Assembly: GCA_036971715.1 (NCBI GenBank)
Contig: JAVHJL010000001.1
Location: 1,054,001-1,118,000 of the forward strand
Length of the DNA: 64,000 nucleotides
Direction of reading: 5' to 3'
Origin: Arthrobotrys musiformis
Lineage: Eukaryota > Ascomycota > Orbiliomycetes > Orbiliales > Orbiliaceae
Shown one piece after another: positions 1-10,729 of the stretch. The notes beneath the pieces are model-generated. The model made no database searches, was not told the DNA's origin, and was given only the letters and a program-made list of their open reading frames with translations. The stretch's first letter is position 1. Each line of letters starts with the position of its first letter. The position numbers and the translations under genes are program-made.

Positions 1-747
1 AAACTTTGTTCGAGAAGCGAGCATGAATGCATTGCGCCTCATGAGTTATTGGTAAATGAAAGGATGTTGGAGACATACCACCCGGAGGCCTGGATGGTCG
101 AAGGTCGATAATCTGTTCTTTGGGCAGGAGAAGACCCTTTAGGTCAAAGCTGGAGCGAAAAGGGTAGTGCAGCCGGGGTCCGTGCTTAGCGTCGGTTGGA
201 CAGACGCAAAAGGTGGGTCTTGGCAACTCTTAAGATACCACAATGTCAACTCAACAACGCGCTTTATTGTCTTTTCGCCAGTTTCAGATGGGATTGCAGC
301 ATATCAGGGTGGGAAAAGAAATATACTAACCTGATAACCTACTCACCCGCCTAGTCTCTCAAGTCCAGACCAAACCCCTCGACCCGGCTTCTAAACTCGA
401 TCAGTAGAGGGGAATTCGGTGGGAAAGGCTCTATAAAAGGATGCCTAGAGCCTGAAGAAATGCTTTACCAACTTTCCCGACCATCGTCGGCCTGTCGTTC
501 CTTGTTGTTTGATATCCTGCCTTCTGGCTTGATATCGTCCCGTTCTTTTATATCGCAGGTGACACTGTGATACTCTCCCAATAGTCACTCGTTATTGCTA
601 TTGGTGAATTTGTGGAAGTGCTTTTCCGGAAGTACTATACACTCATAACATTCATTTACAAGAACGAACTTCAAATTCATTCATTGCATTACTAGCTATA
701 CAGCTTTGGATCGAATCACGGCCACGTGGAAAACGGATTAGCCCAAG
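1..747 (+). other. Upstream region and probable 5' leader of the mucin-like gene
   Basis: I see no coding sequence here. A TATAAAAG box at 432-439 lies about 310 bases before the start codon at 748, so a long 5' leader of roughly 270 bases is likely. The end of the leader (about 640-745) is A/C-rich. Bases 1-420 may belong to the promoter or to an upstream gene outside the window. Confidence 0.5.
432..439 (+). promoter_or_regulatory. TATA box of the mucin-like gene
   Basis: A perfect TATAAAAG sits in GC-balanced sequence upstream of the only downstream plus-strand gene. It implies transcription starting near 465-475. Confidence 0.55.
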
Positions 748-3700
748 ATGAAGCCAAATGCACGGCTTCTCGCCCTTATGCTGGCCGGGTATGTGAAAAT
801 ATAAGCCCCATAAAATATGCATGGAATCTGCATATATGAATTCAATTTTAGACGTCGAGGGCTAACATGTGGAATTCACAGTGCCTCCGGTCTGCAAGGT
901 GCCGCAGCTCAGAAAGATGACTGTAAACCAGCAGCCATCACACAGCTGGTCACTGTTGTCCACACCTACACTGGAACTGGGACCATCTGCGGTAGCATGA
1001 CCGAGAAACCTCCTGGCGGCGGGAGCTGCAAGACTGACACCAAAATCGAGACACTCTCTTTGGTTACCACTGTGTGCGAATATGGCAGCGCATGCTCCAA
1101 AGTTACTTTGACGACTAAAACACCAGTCACGAGGACATATTGCAACAGCGGAAGCATTAAAACTGGCCCCACAACTGGAAACTCGTCCACCAAACCCAGC
1201 ACTACTAGATCTGGAACGAATCCTACTACCACCGCGAGGGGCGGATCCGAAGAAGAAGGAGGCGATGGCGGAGAGAGTAGCACCCCCGGACCTAACAATA
1301 CCTCCAAGTCTAGCACGAAGACTTCGACCAAGACCGGTAGCGACGGTGGTGATGACGATACGAAATCAACTACTAAAACCACCCCCAGATATGGAACAGC
1401 CACCACACCTGGAACTAAGAGCACGACAAAACACACCGGTAGCGATAGCAGCAATACTGGCTCTAAATCATCCAGCAAAACCAGCACCGGTCCCGGAACA
1501 AGTAATACGGACACCCCGGGCACTGGCGATAGTGGTGATGACGACGATAGTAGCTCTACCACTAGAACCCCCACCGGATCCAATACTAGATCCAAGACTA
1601 ATTCCGGTTCTACCAAATCCACCCCTAAATCTAGCTCCTCCAAGCCTAGTTCCGGCTACGTTACCAAGACCACCACTTCAGGCAGCAGCGACGGCGATGA
1701 TGGTCCTGAAATACGTACTACTTCTAGAGGCAATAATGGATCTAGTACTGGATCCAATGTTGAGGCCGGTTCTACCAAATCCACCCCTAGCTCCTCCAAG
1801 CCTACTGGATCCAAGACCGGTTCTACAAAGTCTACCTCCAAGTCTACTACAAAGTCGAGCTCCAAGCCAACATCCGGTTATTCTGTAAAGACCACCACTA
1901 AGGGTAGCGGCGGCGGTGACGATAGCGGAAGCACTGGATCGGGTTCCAAAACTACACCCGCGTCAGGAACAAAGACTACCCCAGGCAGCGGTAGCGGTGA
2001 TGATGGATCAACCACCCCCGGATCAGGAACAAAGACCACCCCAGGCAGCGGTAGCGGTGACGATAAATCAACCACCCCCGGATCAGGAACAAAGACCACC
2101 CCAGGCAGTGGTAGCGGTGATGATAAATCAACCACCCCCACATCAGGAACAAAGACCACCCCAGGCAGTGGCAGCGGTGATGATGATGAAAACCCCAATA
2201 TCAGAACCACCTCTAGAACTACACCCGCATCAGGAACAAAGACCACCCCAGGCAGCGGCAGCGGTGATGATAAATCAACCACTCCAGGCAGCGGCAGCGG
2301 TGATGATAAATCAACCACCCCCGGATCAGGAACAAAGACCACCCCAGGCAGTGGTAGCGGTGATGATAAATCAACCACCCCCACATCAGGAACAAAGACC
2401 ACCCCAGGCAGTGGCAGCGGTGATGATAAATCAACCACCCCCGGATCAGGAACAAAAACCACTACTAAGGGTAGCGGTGGTGACGATGATGAAAACCCCA
2501 ATATCAGAACCACATCTAGAACTAGTACCCGTACTACGCCTGGGTCTGGTTATTCCACCCCTAGATCAGGATCTGGATCCTCTACCAGCACTCCTAAATC
2601 GGGATCTGGATCTTCTACCAGCACTCCTAAATCGGGATCCGGATCTTCTACTAGCTCCGGAGCAAAGACCACCACTAAGGGTAGCGGTAGTGACGATGAT
2701 GATAATGAAAACCCCAATATCAGAACCACATCTAGAACTAGTACCCGTACTACGCCTGGGTCTGGTTATTCCACCCCTAAATCAGGATCTGGATCCTCTA
2801 CCAGCACTCCTAAATCGGGATCTGGATCCTCTACCAGCACTCCTAAATCGGGATCTGGATCTTCTACCAGCACTCCTAAATCGGGATCCGGATCTTCTAC
2901 TAGCTCCGGAGCAAAGACTACCACTAAGAGTAGCGGTGGTGACGATGATGATAATGAAAACCCCAATATCAGAACCACCTCTAGAACTAGTACCCGTACT
3001 ACGCCTGGGTCTGGCTATTCCACTCCTAAATCGGGATCTGGTACTACTACCACTCCTAAATCAGGATCTGGATCTTCTACTAGCTCCGGAGCAAAGACCA
3101 CAACTACGTCGAGCAGTGGTGGTGGTGACAGTGGTAGTGAAGGCGGTGATGATGGTGACGATGACACTACCTCGGGGACCGCTACTGGTACCACTCCAGG
3201 ATCTGGATCTAACACTACCACTCCTAAATCGGGATCTGGTACGACTACCACTCCTGGGTCGGGATCTGGATCTTCTACTAGCCCCGGAGCAAAGACCACA
3301 ACTACGTCGAGCAGCGGCGGTGGTGACAGCGGTAGTGAAGGTGGTGATGATGACGATGACACTACCTCGGGGACCGCTACTGGTACCACTCCGGGATCTG
3401 GATCTAACACTGGCTCGAGCTCGATCAAAACTGCTTCCACTACTGGAACAGGAACAAACGCTAGCAGCACCGGGCCATCGACTAGTAAATCAAGTTCCAA
3501 TCCTTCCGGCACCAAGTCTTCCACCGGCACCCAGTCTTTCACCGGCACCAGACCCGCCTACACTCCTCCAAAACCAGGTGACAAAGGTGATGATGAAGAT
3601 GAGGGCGGGTTCAGCTCTAGGTCCAAGACTACTACAACCACGAAGTCTGGATCTGGCAGTTCCAGCGGCTCTTCAACTTCTAGGGGTTATATTACCTCCA

Positions 3701-5706
3701 CGCCATCCAGTGGCTCAGGTGGTGAAGAAGAAGGCGAAGAAAATTCTGGTGGCGGCCAGACCACAACTGGCGGTACTGTAATTGGCAAGACAGGAGCAGG
3801 CGAGGGGTCATCTACGACCACCAAGTCTAGTTCTAGCGGCTCCGGCAGCGGTTCTACCACGAAGAGTTCTACTACCGCTAAGGGTTATGCTACCACTAAG
3901 AGTTCTACCACTAAAGGTTCCAGCGCTTCCGGCTATTCAACCAAGACTACTTCGTCAGGTTCCGGGTCTGGCGGCTCTAGCGGTTCTTCAACCGGAACAG
4001 CCTCGACTTCAGGTTCTGGGTCTGGCGGCTCTAGCAGTTCCACGACTCCAGGTTCCGGCTCTGGCGGCTCTAGCAGTTCCACAACTCCAGGTTCCGGTTC
4101 TGGCGGCTCTAGCAGTTCCACAACTCCAGGTTCCGGCTCTGGTGGCTCTAGCAGTTCCACAACTTCAGGTTCCGGCTCTGGTGGCTCTGACAGCTCTTCA
4201 ACTACCTCTAAGAACTCTACACCTACTAGTTCTTCGGCTGGAACCGCCTCGACTCCAGGTTCTGGGTCTGGCGGCTCTAGCAGCTCCACGACTTCAGGTT
4301 CCGGCTCTGGCGGCTCTAGCAGCTCCACGACTTCAGGTTCCGGCTCTGGCGGCTCTAGCAGTTCCACGACTTCAGGTTCTGGGTCTGGCGGCTCTAGCAG
4401 TTCCACAACTCCAGGTTCCGGCTCTGGTGGCTCTGACAGCTCTTCAACTACCTATAAGAACTCTACACCTACTAGTTCTTCGGCTGGAACAGCCTCGACT
4501 CCGGGTTCTGGGTCTGGCGGCTCTAGCAGCTCTTCGACTTCAGGTTCCGGATCTGGTGGCTCTGATAGTGGATCTACCACTCCCGGATCGGGCAGCAGTA
4601 CCACCAGCAGCGGAGGAAGCGGGCCGAGCATCAAGACCACAACTAGCGGTACCGCAACTGTTAAAACAAGCTCAGGCACGACGGGCTCATCGAACCCAAC
4701 TAGCTCCAGCAGCAGCGGAAATAGCGATGGTGGGGATGATGGGTACGGATACGGCGGCGACGATGACTACGGATATGGTGGGTATGATGATGGTGAGGAA
4801 ACCACAGCCAAGACTACTACCACCACCGTCAAGACTACCACTACCACTCCTGTGGTTGTCAACAGCTCTAGCAAGCCCGCAACCACTACCACTACCACTA
4901 AGGCCAGCTCAGCAACTACCACCACTAGCTCGGCTTCTTCCAAGACAACCTCGGCTGAGGTCAGCCCGGGTAGCAAGGGAACTACAACTGGGTCGACAAA
5001 GACAACAAGCTCACCCGGCTCCAGTACAGTTCAGATAGTCACTACCCCTGTTTCCCCAGTCACTACTATCCGTGGAAACCCAAGATGTCCACCATCCTCA
5101 ACAGTTGTCTCCACCCGTGTCTGTAACAAGAGGCTCTGCATCCAGAAGTGCACGACGACAGCCGTGGTCACGAAGGAATACCCATGCTCTTGTATCGGAA
5201 ACCGCAACCAGGTTATCGCCACAGTTTATCCCGCAGGACAGTGCCCAGACGACTGTAGCTGCCCATCCTCTACCGTTTGGACTCAACCAGTCGGTGGATG
5301 CAAGACGGCAACAGCAGATCCAGGTGGTAAGGGTGCCACTACCTCATCAAGCACGACGACTGTCAAGACTACGACTACTACCACTGCCACCCCAGCCGTG
5401 AAGACTACCACCACTACCTCATCAAGCGCAACGACGACTGTCAAGACTACCACCACCGAGACATCACCATCCCCAGGTGGTAAGGGTGCCACTACCTCAT
5501 CAAGCACGACGACTATCAAGACTACTACTACCACCACCCCAAGCGTGAAGACTACTACTACCACCGCCCCAAGCGTGAAGACTACCACCACCACTTCCAA
5601 GCCACAGACCACCGTCGAGCCAGAGGACGATGGGTACGGATACGGAGGTGACGACGACTATGGATACGGTGGTGGGTACAGGCGACGAAGATACAGGCGT
5701 TTTTAG
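748..5706 (+). CDS. Large secreted mucin-like Ser/Thr/Gly repeat protein
   Basis: Two exons, 748-788 and 882-5706, give 1621 residues. The intron has a GTATGT donor, a CTAAC branch site and a CACAG acceptor. The start at 748 gives a short hydrophobic signal peptide (MKPNARLLALMLAG...) that the uninterrupted frame would lack. A Cys-containing N-terminal segment (about residues 25-110) precedes more than 1000 residues of low-complexity repeats. Units include GSGSGDDKSTTP, ENPNIRTTSRTSTRTTPGSG and GSGSGGSSSSTTP. A compact Cys-rich domain (about 1415-1490, roughly a dozen Cys) follows, then Thr/Lys-rich tracts. Two nearly identical acidic Tyr/Gly modules (DDGYGYGGDDDYGYGG) lie near 1298-1315 and 1597-1612. 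The protein ends in YRRRRYRRF. Extracellular, heavily O-glycosylated and wall- or adhesion-related function is inferred from composition. I recognise no catalytic domain and no GPI signal. Confidence 0.85.
1925..4590 (+). repeat. Coding tandem-repeat array in the mucin-like gene
   Basis: At least three families of in-frame repeats lie in succession. GSGSGDD(K)STTPGSGTKTTP-type units span about 1972-2460. Longer units with a D-rich run, NENPNIRTTSR and GYSTPKSGSGSS span about 2480-3410. GSGSGGSSSSTT units span about 4010-4570. Near-identical DNA between adjacent units indicates recent duplication or gene conversion. Copy number is likely to vary between strains. Confidence 0.85.
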
Positions 5707-8700
5707 AGCCGACTAAAACGCCACGTTCTTTTGTCCTAGTCAGGTAATGACTAGGAGCTAAGAGCGGGAGTTTGTGGTTTTCTTCTTTCTTCTTTCTCTT
5801 TTCTTTTTACGAGTTTACGATCAAAACGATGAGATACGATGATATGAGTTTTTTCCGTGTAAAGCGTACCTGTGACGAAGATATTTTTCTAGGGAGTTTT
5901 TTCCGATCTCTTTTTGGAGTTTCAAATATACTTTTTTTTGCCCTCCCCCCCTTCTTTTTCCTTTCTTATATACATACTATATACACGCATACCATTTATG
6001 GATTCGTCCCCCAATTTTTTCTTTTTTCCTCGACCTTTATTTATTGTGGTGATATCTAGAAGTGTATATATGATCCGTATAGATATCCAGGGAAAATAAC
6101 TTTTTTTTATATCGTAATTTCTTTTTCCCCCATTTTTTACTTCTTTCCACTTAGTTGGTGGGGAATGCCGCTGGAGTCTTGGTATTGTTATATTTCAGCA
6201 GCTATATCCATAAAGTACGTTGCTAGCGAATATATGGTTTGTCACACGGGTATATACAGGGTATTTTAAATAAACTTTGAACCCAATGTATCGAGCTGCC
6301 TTGGGTTATCTAAAACCCCGAAAGGGTGTGTGAGCGAAACGGACTTCTAGTTTTGGTTTTTTGTATGTATATTTGCTTCAGTTGCTTTTGTTTTTCTTGT
6401 AGGAATCAGAGTCGACTACGTTAAAGGGTGGTTCGGGTAATTTTGGTCTAGCGAGTGTGGATTTAAGCATATCGTACGATATTTTGTGTATGATATGGAT
6501 GATTTCCGAGATGAGAGGAGTAGCCGAAGTTTGTTATCATTCAAGTTGGATTTACTTTTGTCATTGGTCGGGAGCTCTTGTATCTACAATCGTCACTCGA
6601 GTATTGCGAGCTGGGATTATTTACGAGAATGTGCATGTGGGTTGTGTTGGAACGGGTGAAGGGTGTTGGGAGGATGGAATTGCGTTGTTGGAGGTTCTGA
6701 TGTTGTATTTTTGAGCCCACATCTTTTTTGTGCCACAAGAGACTGTGCCACATTGTGGCTGATCAGTCGACGGCACATGGATTATGCAGCTGGACGTTTG
6801 TATCGCCACACCACAACGACACCGATAAAACCTGCTGGGTGAGATTTTGTCATCATGTATGTATATGTAGGCCGCCAGCCGGGTTTAATTCCTGCTGGAC
6901 GACTGGGAAAAAAGCGTTTTTTGTCTTGCATGATCGGTGTGCGCGGCGGGGGTGAATAAAATTCCGATGACGTCGCCGCGAAGACTTTGCACGACATCCC
7001 ACATGGTTTTCCCCTCCCTCGTGGAGGCGTTTTTAATTTAAATTGCCCGTGGTATGGGAATCAAGGCAAATATTCTCTGGAATCTGGTGAAAATTCCCTG
7101 GTTTTTTATTTTAAAAACAAAAACTGGAATGATAATCTTCTAGATTGTCGCCCAGAAATTATACACGTAGAGGTTTGGGATGGTTTGTTTTCTTTCGCGG
7201 AACCGGGACAAGCTTTTAAGCTTTGCCCACCTGGACTGTGTGATATGTGGGTCTGGGACAATCATCAAATCCGTTAGCGTGGGTATCGAACCACTGGCTT
7301 GGGGGGGAGGCCGCGGCCTGTGCTCCCCCTTTACTAGATCCTGATAAAAAAGATCGGACACTCTCCACCGGATCATCGGCGAGCGGGCTCCAAATGGGAC
7401 GAGACGGGCGAACGAGGCTGTGTTCGACGAGACACTGCATGAGATACTATAATGGTTGAAATCGCGAGTTTTCAACGACGGTGGTTTATGTTTGTATACG
7501 TATTTGGGCTCAATTTGATTTGATAGGGGGGGAGATAGGCTAGACTCGTTGGATTCATGTGCATTGACGCCGTACAAGGGCCTGCATGCTGGAGAACCGC
7601 CTCTTTTTCTTGAGGAATGAACCAAAACCATGCCTGGTTAAGCGCCCTGGGGAGTTTATGTCCTTTTTCTTGTCCAACGTCGACAACGAAGTGCGTCGAC
7701 AGAGCTGAGGTTGCATACGTACGGAGACATATCTACGATGGAACCTCGTCCGAAGTGAAGTGCACTGTTTTAGCTAGTTTGTTAGTGTATGTCAGCAGCA
7801 GTCGGACTTGTATAGTACGCCGTAGATTGTAGACCACGTCAACCAATAGGGCCTGGGGGATAGCACGGCATGAAAATGTGCCTTTGAGTAGCGGCCCTTG
7901 TTCGAGGATTTAGATTGAATCGAAACAGCCAGCTCACACACCACCTACAACAGACACGGGAAGTCGGTTCTTGGGACGGAAGTCCAAGGTTGTTTGTGTG
8001 TGCGTGTGAGAGTGAGTGTGACTAGTATGCTGTTTCTGGAAGCATCTGTTTCCCCCCCCTTCGACAAAGGGAAGGGAACGGTGTATCCTGTGACCTGCGC
8101 ATGGCCTGCAAACTGCAGCTGCACAGCGGGAAGCCAGCAAGCAAGCAGCAAGCACAGGTAAAGCGTCAACCAACCTGCGTTAGGGGAGGAGGGCCTGCTC
8201 CACTTCTGTCGATTGATGAAGAAAAAAAATTATTTTATTATTTTATTTTATTATTTTATTTTTATTTTTTTTATATTGTTTTTTTTTTTTGTTCGGTTTG
8301 TCTCCTCTTCTCTCACCGTCATGTCGGTTTGGTTTGGTTTGACAAATGCTGTTGAGAACGTCGTCGACGAGACAAGGAAGCTCGGAATTTAATAGCTCAC
8401 GAGGGAGAGGAGAGAGAGATCTTTGGGATGAAGGATCCGTGGTACTGCGCCGTGCTAAGCTTCTCGGGAGCTATAACGGCAGCTGTATTTGTCCTTTCTG
8501 AGGAGGAGGAGAGGAATGATATCCTCGAGGCAGAGGCACAGGCACCCACATGTACATGCTCACCCACCCCACCGTCGTCGTTGTTTGTCGTCGTCGCCGC
8601 CATCGCCGTAAAATGTGCAATTGTCAGAATAGCGAAGAGGATGACGATGATGTACATAGAATCGAAGAGGTGTCATAGAACGTAGTATCAAATAGCCAGT

Positions 8701-9254
8701 TATTAGTAAGGATTTCAGCAGAGTAACAGAAGTGGAAGTGAGCAACCGGGGTCCGGCCCAGCTGCCCCAGCAGTTGGGAGTTGAGAGAGTTGAGGTGCTC
8801 TCTCCGTTGCTGTTCTGGGAGTTCTGAGTGGGCTTGTTCTCCCTTCAAATTAAATTTGTTTACGACAACGCCGTTCTTCCTCTTCCCTTCTTCCTTCTCC
8901 CCTTCTTCTCCCTTCCTCTTCCACTTCCTCTTCCACTTCTCTCTGCTCTTTCACCATCACCATCTCCATCTTCACCCTCACCAGCTTCACCAGCTTCATC
9001 GCCCTACCATCTCCATCAACCTCATCGGCTTCGTAATCGCTTTCGACCGTTCCGAGGTAGCCTCTCCAAGACCCCTCCTGCCTCGTTGGAGCTCCCCTTA
9101 GACCACGGTCCAGCTGTTTGACCGGGAACTCAACGAAATTGAACCCCTCGCTGACCACTACTTAATCGATTATGCAGACCCATCGATAGCCCTTTTCTCC
9201 TCCCTTCCATCACCCCGAACTCCACGTCATCTTCATCAATCCACTCTATATACA
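5707..9254. other. Intergenic region with simple sequence, no gene seen
   Basis: Open frames here are short and unlike known proteins. The first part (5780-6130) is T-rich and probably holds the 3' end of the mucin-like gene. A (TTATT)n-like A/T tract lies at about 8229-8280 and a TG-rich run at about 7990-8020. From 8873 onward the sequence becomes pyrimidine-rich and forms the 14-3-3 promoter and leader. Confidence 0.5.
8873..8950 (+). promoter_or_regulatory. CT-rich promoter tract of the 14-3-3 gene
   Basis: About 80 bases are almost pure C and T on the coding strand, ending about 300 bases before the start codon. Such tracts are common just upstream of transcription starts in strongly expressed filamentous-fungal genes. 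The role here is inferred from position. Confidence 0.45.
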
Positions 9255-10729
9255 ATGGCTTCTGAGGTATGTATCAGGCTCGGACGACTCAAGTCCCAGT
9301 TCTTTTGTCTTTGGTATCGCTTCGGCATGTCTTAGCCCGTTGAGAAGGATAGCAACGCAAAACCTTTCCCTTAGCAGCTACATTAGCGGGGCAGAGGAAC
9401 CGTTGCATGTGACACCTCAGGGAGAGACGTCCGACAGCTGTTATCGTGTCGGACATCCTGAAAAATGCTCCGTTGGTTTGTTTGAACAGAATGCTAATCA
9501 TCTTATCTGTTTACAGCGTGAAAAGTTAGTTGAACCGTCCTTTCCGGGCTTTTGGGGCCTTTGATCCATACAATGGAAGCTCCGATGGATCCTGCTACTC
9601 GATGCTGACGCAGATAAAAACCCCACAGCAAGACATTCCTCGCCAGGTTGTGCGAGCAGGCAGAACGTTACGATGGTAAGGCACTTGCAAATACACGACC
9701 CCTTCCAAGCTAGAAACATGCAAGCTGACATGACCTGTAGAAATGGTTGAGTACATGAAGGTAATAAAATATAGCTAAATGTCACACCCTCTCGGGAAAT
9801 TTGCACCTTGCTAAACAGGAGTTGTTCCGAGTATATAGGAAGTCGCTAAGGTAAGTCCCTAACGCGATTGTATCTAAAAGGATATCAGAATCTAATGTTC
9901 CTCCTATAGCTTGGTGGCGAGCTCACCATGGACGAGCGCAACCTTCTCTCTGTCGCTTACAAGAACGTCGTCGGCACTCGAAGAGCCTCATGGCGTATCA
10001 TTTCCTCCATCGAACAGAAGGAGGAGCACAAGAAGTCTGAGAAGCACGTTGGCAAGATTCGCGAGTACCGTTCCAAGATCGAAAAGGAGCTGGAAGACGT
10101 CTGCAAGGATGTTCTAAGCGTCCTTGACGAGTACCTCATCAAGAAGGCCGAGACCGGCGAGTCTAAGGTTTTCTACCACAAGATGTTAGTTTTTAATATT
10201 CGCCATCAATTCCACTTCCATGCTAACTGTGATACAGGAAGGGTGATTACCACCGATACCTTGCTGAGTTCGCCAGCGGCGATAAGCGTAAGGACGCCGC
10301 CAGCTCCGCCCACGATGCTTATAAGGTGTGTATTATGTGTTTTTCCTCTAACTATATTTCCCTTTGGCTAACTTGGTATAGTCGGCAACCGATGTCGCCC
10401 AAACCGAACTTACCCCAACTCACCCAATCCGTCTTGGTTTGGCCCTCAACTTCTCCGTCTTCTACTACGAGATCCTGAACTCGCCCGATCGTGCTTGCCA
10501 CCTCGCCAAGCAAGCTTTCGATGATGCTATCGCAGAGCTTGACTCCCTTAGCGAAGAGAGCTACAGGGACTCGACCCTGATCATGCAGCTCCTGCGCGAT
10601 AACCTGACTCTCTGGACCTCGTCAGACAGCGGTGAAGCCGAGGCTGATCCCGCCGCACCAAAGGATGCCGCCGAAGCTCCTAAGACCGAGACAGCCGAGG
10701 CCGCTCCTCCCGCTGAGGAATCGAAGTAA
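9255..10729 (+). CDS. BMH1: 14-3-3 phosphoserine/threonine-binding adaptor protein
   Basis: Eight exons: 9255-9266, 9517-9524, 9629-9675, 9741-9760, 9839-9850, 9910-10184, 10238-10325 and 10382-10729, giving 269 residues. Exon 2 is only 8 bases and exons 1 and 5 are 12 bases. The join restores the invariant N-terminus ([19 protein letters not shown]), followed by [20 protein letters not shown]. Family signatures are present: [10 protein letters not shown], the phosphopeptide-pocket region VGTRRASWR, and the C-terminal NLTLWTSS helix. A variable tail of about 30 residues rich in Ala, Glu and Pro follows. The product is a cytosolic dimer that binds phosphorylated clients in signalling and cell-cycle control. 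Homologues are called BMH1/2 in yeast and artA in Aspergillus; the symbol is by family. The open frame from 9928 alone would miss the N-terminal dimerisation helices. Confidence 0.95.

Noticed and set aside
966..5612. Long open frames in other frames and on the minus strand over the mucin-like gene (for example 1916-3781 plus, 1878-2513 minus, 3933-4406 minus)
   Set aside because: They are shadows of a biased repeat: ACC/TCT/GGT-rich units avoid stops in several frames. They lack starts with context, splice logic or protein-like composition.
7268..7340. tRNA-like GGTTCGATACC on the minus strand
   Set aside because: The T-arm-like match is not accompanied by a complementary acceptor stem, D-arm or anticodon arm at the right spacing.
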